NCBI GenBank assembly: GCA_028565635.1
Contig: JAOXYB010062946.1
Location: 1 to 10,500 of the forward strand
Length of the DNA stretch: 10,500 bases
DNA from: Phoronis ovalis
Taxonomy: Eukaryota; Phoronida; Phoronidae
Reading direction: 5' to 3'
Every line of letters begins with the position of its first letter. The stretch's first letter is position 1. The notes beneath the pieces are model-generated. The model made no database searches and was not told the origin of the DNA. It saw only the letters and a list, made by a program, of their open reading frames with translations. The position numbers and the translations under genes were made by a program. Of the stretch, positions 7,240-10,500 are shown in pieces.

Positions 7240-7718
7240 TGTTTGAAATTTATTGTGTATAAAATATATCAAGTCGGGGTACCCTGGATTTGACCATGTT
7301 GGGGAATGCTTGGAAATACGACTGGCAAAGATTAGTTACAAACAATCATTACGTGTTGGTAGGAAATTTGAAAACTGGCTTGAAGTATGTAGCTCTATGC
7401 TTTGGTTGTTCTGTATGCTGCACAAATTGAGTAATAGTAGTAATAGAAAGGTCCTGAAAGGCATGTTTAATGATACCAGTCGAACCATATTAAGCTTTCT
7501 TGGTTTCAGAAAACCTTGCTAAAGCTTACACCCAATAGTACTAGTATTTGCATAGATCTCATTTTATTTTATTTCTGAAAATCTTTAGGAGCTTGTTCTG
7601 AGAAAACAGTAACAAGATGTTAAAAGTAATAGACATTGATCAGAATATTTAGTTTTGCTGTTTTTTGTCAATTCAATGCGACTATTTCAAGAGTGTTCAA
7701 AAATTTGGGTCTGAATTT

Positions 7719-7726
7719 TGTAAATA
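7719..7726 (+). promoter_or_regulatory. Pumilio-type motif TGTAAATA in 3' UTR
   Basis: This is an exact match to the UGUAnAUA consensus of PUF proteins, about 620 bases after the stop on the transcribed strand. A single occurrence in AT-rich sequence may be chance. Confidence 0.3.
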
Positions 7727-8709
7727 TGTCAAAGTTATCTTACCAAATGTGCCGAACCTATATTTTATAAATACCTTCATGTCTTTATGTTACTAATGAT
7801 GTCACAAATAACTTGTGCAATTCCCTATACATGTATGTCGCCCAATGTCAAGAGAGTTGGCATTAATTTTATAACCAATTCCGTAATTCTGCAGGCAACC
7901 AATTATTTTGGCACATTGCCAATTGAAGAAGCACCGATCAGCTTTGGTTATATAAAGAGGTTTGCTTTTATGCTAATTTTTTTGTTCCTTGCCAAAATGA
8001 AAAAACAAAACTTGTTTGGATCATATCTGAACATATCAAATTATTATACAAGTTGTAATGAGCATAACTTAAATTCCCGACCTCTGACATAGTTTATAAA
8101 TGCCAATCAAATTATGTGTTTCTTGTGTTGAAAGACAATGAATGACAAAAAAATATCAGGATGACTATTATGGAATTCAAATGCTAGTCGCAGTATTAGG
8201 TGCTATTTTTAAATGTAATTTAGAAAGAATACTATAAACTCTTAAAAGAAGTTTTTTCCTAGACCATCATCAAAATCGCTAGTCCGTATATTTACGAAAT
8301 TGGTTCTAAAGTAAGTTTCAAGTGCAATGATGTGTAATCGTATTTAGTGGATCATGATATTAACTCTCATGTAGAATGCATGCCTGAACATGATTATGGG
8401 ATAGTTTATCTCTGCACTAGCCAAAATATGTTGTTTCTGTTTGCCAATGTAGCCTTTCTAACCAAAAAAATGTTCCTATATGCCAAATATCATTTTAAAT
8501 TTCATTTCAGTAAATTGTAGAGAATTTGGTAAATTTTGACAATAAGCTTGTTACCACTTGCACATAGATTATTATAATTAATTTGTCCTGTTGCTACCAA
8601 CTGCCCCATGATTTTGTTTTTCATGCAGTAAAAGTTCTCTAAAATCTAGGTTTTCTGGGAAATTTTGAACTATATTACATACAAGCTGTTTGTATACTTT
8701 AACGAATCC

Positions 8710-8722
8710 GATGTCGGACATC
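8710..8722. repeat. 13-bp palindrome GATGTC-G-GACATC
   Basis: Perfect 6-bp arms around one base in the 3' UTR. It could form only a minimal hairpin, and no function is inferred. Confidence 0.4.
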
Positions 8723-9008
8723 AGAAAAGTACAAAGTACATTGTAATAACACGGTCACGAAGTGATACAACTGTAGACGAGGTGTTAATATGATTCTGTT
8801 TTCTAGTCCGACAACTAGGTGTTACTATTAAGTAAATGCAGTTATTTAAAATAGCTGGTCTTAATCCTTAATCAGACTGCACTGACAAACCGTCTGGGAG
8901 TGTTGTACTTATTTTTCCCTGCTTGAATGTTGGCAAGATTTTATGTTCTGCATTCATGGATCTCGATCTCGCCACATTTTAAAATTTGCAGTTTTTCGCT
9001 GCAGTTAA

Positions 9009-9014
9009 AATAAA
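9009..9014 (+). terminator. Canonical poly(A) signal AATAAA with GT-rich downstream element
   Basis: This is the first AATAAA after the stop codon. It is followed 20-45 bases later by a strongly T/GT-rich stretch (TTATGTGTAGTTTGTTGTATG), the expected downstream element. Of the three AATAAA words here it has the best context. Confidence 0.55.
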
Positions 9015-9146
9015 AAGTAGCATTTCATTTTAGTTATGTGTAGTTTGTTGTATGTAATATATTATGACGAGTATTATTATTACATAATATTGGTGTAAAA
9101 CACATACTTTGTAGTTACTGTATGTATCAGATTTTTATTTGCCAGC

Positions 9147-9152
9147 AATAAA
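9147..9152 (+). terminator. Alternative poly(A) signal AATAAA
   Basis: This AATAAA is followed by T-rich sequence (TTGCTTTTATTAATTATATC and on to TTTATTTGTCTCTG). It is a plausible second site giving a UTR about 140 bases longer. Confidence 0.4.
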
Positions 9153-9316
9153 ATTGCTTTTATTAATTATATCTTTCATTATATATTTATTTGTCTCTGC
9201 AAGGCCTAGTAAAGTGTGTTTTTAGTTATTTTGAAACTGACATCATTCTATTCTACTGATATTTCTGGGATTTTTCAGGGACAAGACATTAATAATGGGT
9301 CCTTTTGTGACGGAAA

Positions 9317-9322
9317 AATAAA
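9317..9322 (+). terminator. Alternative poly(A) signal AATAAA
   Basis: AATAAA within GAAAAATAAAAATGTGTCC has a short GT element directly after it. It is weaker than the two upstream candidates. Confidence 0.25.
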
Positions 9323-9339
9323 AATGTGTCCATTCGCTT

Positions 9340-10500
9340 AGGAGTGGATATTTCGAGTTGTGGCTGCACATCACTGTCAAACTTTATACAGTCGGCTTGT
9401 GTTTATTCATATCCCATTAAAATAGTAAGGACAGGAGGGAGTATTCTTGGTAACATGGGTGGACCCTGCTGATGACTGAAATAACTTCTATGTCTAAAAC
9501 TAATGAAAATTATTAAGATAAACAGTAATTAAAGTGCTTTATTCGACAACTGGATCACTGTCAACATAAAAATTGTAATATTAGTTGAATGTCAGTAATA
9601 CTATTTTTGTTCGAACAAAAAAAAATCCTTTCTACATATTGGTGAGCTTGCAAATAAGTGAATGTCCTTTTAATTATAAGTTTGCAAACAAGCCTCCAGG
9701 GCTTCAACAAATACATAGTATGAAAATGATTGTAAAATGTCCTTATCTTATACATACATCATAAAAATTTCGTAAAGCAGTTTCTAATATTGAAGTTAAA
9801 AAATTGGATTAATGTTTTTTTATTAAACTATGATGACATAACAACACCTTAGAAAGTGATTCTATGAGCACCAATTGAACCTGTTGGTTATATTGATTGC
9901 ACCATTGCTGTTTTGCCTGGCCACATCAGCCATATCCCTTCCTGCCTGCAGGATACAGAGACATGTCTGATGCAGCTCAGGAACTGAAGATTTTTATAAC
10001 TATAAACTTCATTATTGACAAAATAGGATTCTTGCTGTACGTAACCCGAGGAGTCAGGTTTCAAATCTCAGTTTGTAAATGCACAGTTACCGAATTTACA
10101 AGCTCAAAAATCAGACTGCATCTTGTTACTACAGTGTCCGGCAGAGCTTTATTGGCAAAAACACAATTTTCCAAAGTGTATTTTCGTTCAGTTTAGCACA
10201 AGTGAGAATCCTATATTTCAATAATTATGCACATTTCATACCAACATAAATAAATACATACACCTGAATTAGTTAAACCCACTTAAAATTTACATAAACA
10301 AGAAAGAAAATCCCGGTACAAGGTACAACCACAACCTATAGCTAGACCATTAATTGATTAGCCCCTTGGGGTCTCTTGGTTACAATTTGGGGTAGGGGTG
10401 TGCCATTGGGGAAAACTTTTTGGACCAAATATGTGGAATTTGATTTGAGCCTAATATTCCAAAACATATGCTGAAAATTTAATGTTTAATGTTCAAAATA
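9340..10500. other. Downstream intergenic DNA, no supported gene
   Basis: No open frame here resembles a known protein, and none is bounded by convincing splice sites. The longest, a 99-codon plus-strand frame at 9897-10196, has unremarkable composition with no domain. A TTTATT at 9538-9543 could be a minus-strand AATAAA of a convergent gene beyond the window, but nothing else supports this. An 18-bp palindrome lies at 9604-9621. The last 200 bases are AT-rich with a short G-rich stretch near 10365-10412. Confidence 0.6.
9604..9621. repeat. 18-bp perfect palindrome TTTTTGTTCGAACAAAAA
   Basis: Perfect dyad symmetry centred between 9612 and 9613, with the core TGTTCGAACA. The outer bases are simple T and A runs, so only the ten-base core is informative. 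No function is inferred. Confidence 0.6.

Larger units (their letters stand above)
7096..9035 (+). other. BMPR2: Probable 3' UTR of the BMPR2 orthologue
   Basis: This is AT-rich sequence after the stop with only short chance open frames (for example 7253-7522 and 7787-8092), none with a recognisable protein. No AATAAA occurs until 9009, which suggests a UTR of about 1.9 kb or more; a variant ATTAAA at 7234-7239 could give a much shorter form. A Pumilio-type word, TGTAAATA, lies at 7719-7726. The end coordinate is an estimate placed about 20 bases after the first AATAAA. Confidence 0.6.

Noticed and set aside
7253-7522. Plus-strand open frame of 89 codons after the stop
   Set aside because: No similarity recognised. 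It lies in the expected 3' UTR, and no splice signals link it to the receptor.
9538-9543. TTTATT as a minus-strand poly(A) signal of a convergent gene
   Set aside because: There is no minus-strand coding sequence in the window and no GT-rich element on the minus strand beyond it; such hexamers are frequent in AT-rich DNA.
9863-9950. Possible minus-strand terminal exon (CTGCAG acceptor followed by about 27 open codons to TAG)
   Set aside because: The acceptor's pyrimidine tract is weak, the frame is short and there is no similarity; one splice-like word is not enough.
9968-10070. tRNA-derived SINE suggested by GCAGCTCAGG and GGTTTCAAATCTC
   Set aside because: The A-box-like and B-box-like words are about 85 bases apart, too far, and both deviate from consensus; no cloverleaf was found.
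9897-10196. Plus-strand open frame of 99 codons in the downstream region
   Set aside because: No domain, no similarity and no promoter or splice context; it is consistent with a chance frame.

Overview
The window is animal nuclear DNA. It is AT-rich and intron-rich, with GT-AG introns and no operons. One gene explains essentially all the coding sequence: a plus-strand orthologue of the bone morphogenetic protein type II receptor (BMPR2; 'wishful thinking' in flies). Eight coding exons are visible. The gene is open at its 5' end, because the signal-peptide exon is not in view, and complete at its 3' end with the stop at 7093-7095. The joined exons give 1022 complete residues plus one split first codon, against about 1038 for the human protein. 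Residue numbers below count from the first complete codon (Gly1 at 392-394). Sequence divergence, the frequent TACATGTA-type words in non-coding DNA and short introns suggest a lophotrochozoan, perhaps a bivalve mollusc. That assignment is a weak inference.

Layout: 1-389 is the end of an upstream intron. Exons A (390-644) and B (1753-1941) encode the ten-cysteine ligand-binding ectodomain. Exon C (2166-2723) holds the membrane segment and the kinase N-lobe. Exon D (3548-3717) carries the catalytic loop and the DFG-equivalent. Exons E (4334-4481), F (4921-5075) and G (5318-5444) complete the kinase C-lobe. Exon H (5627-7095) is one large exon for nearly the whole 489-residue cytoplasmic tail that marks BMPR2 among TGF-beta-family receptors. 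A roughly 1.9 kb 3' UTR follows, with the first canonical AATAAA at 9009. The last 1.2-1.4 kb (to 10500) has no gene I can support.

All splice phases agree across the eight exons (1,1,1,1,0,1,0,1), and no frame break is seen. Most junctions fall at the same residue as in vertebrate BMPR2. The most interesting points are two departures from kinase consensus (the first glycine of the P-loop is Asn, and DFG reads DMG), a longer loop between the first two ectodomain cysteines, and a single exon replacing four vertebrate exons. Retention of the last intron would end the protein just after the kinase. Non-coding features include a diverged tandem repeat in intron A/B and a cluster of AGGTCA half-sites in intron C/D. 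I found no evidence of a novel multi-gene system, mobile-element gene, RNA gene or CRISPR array.
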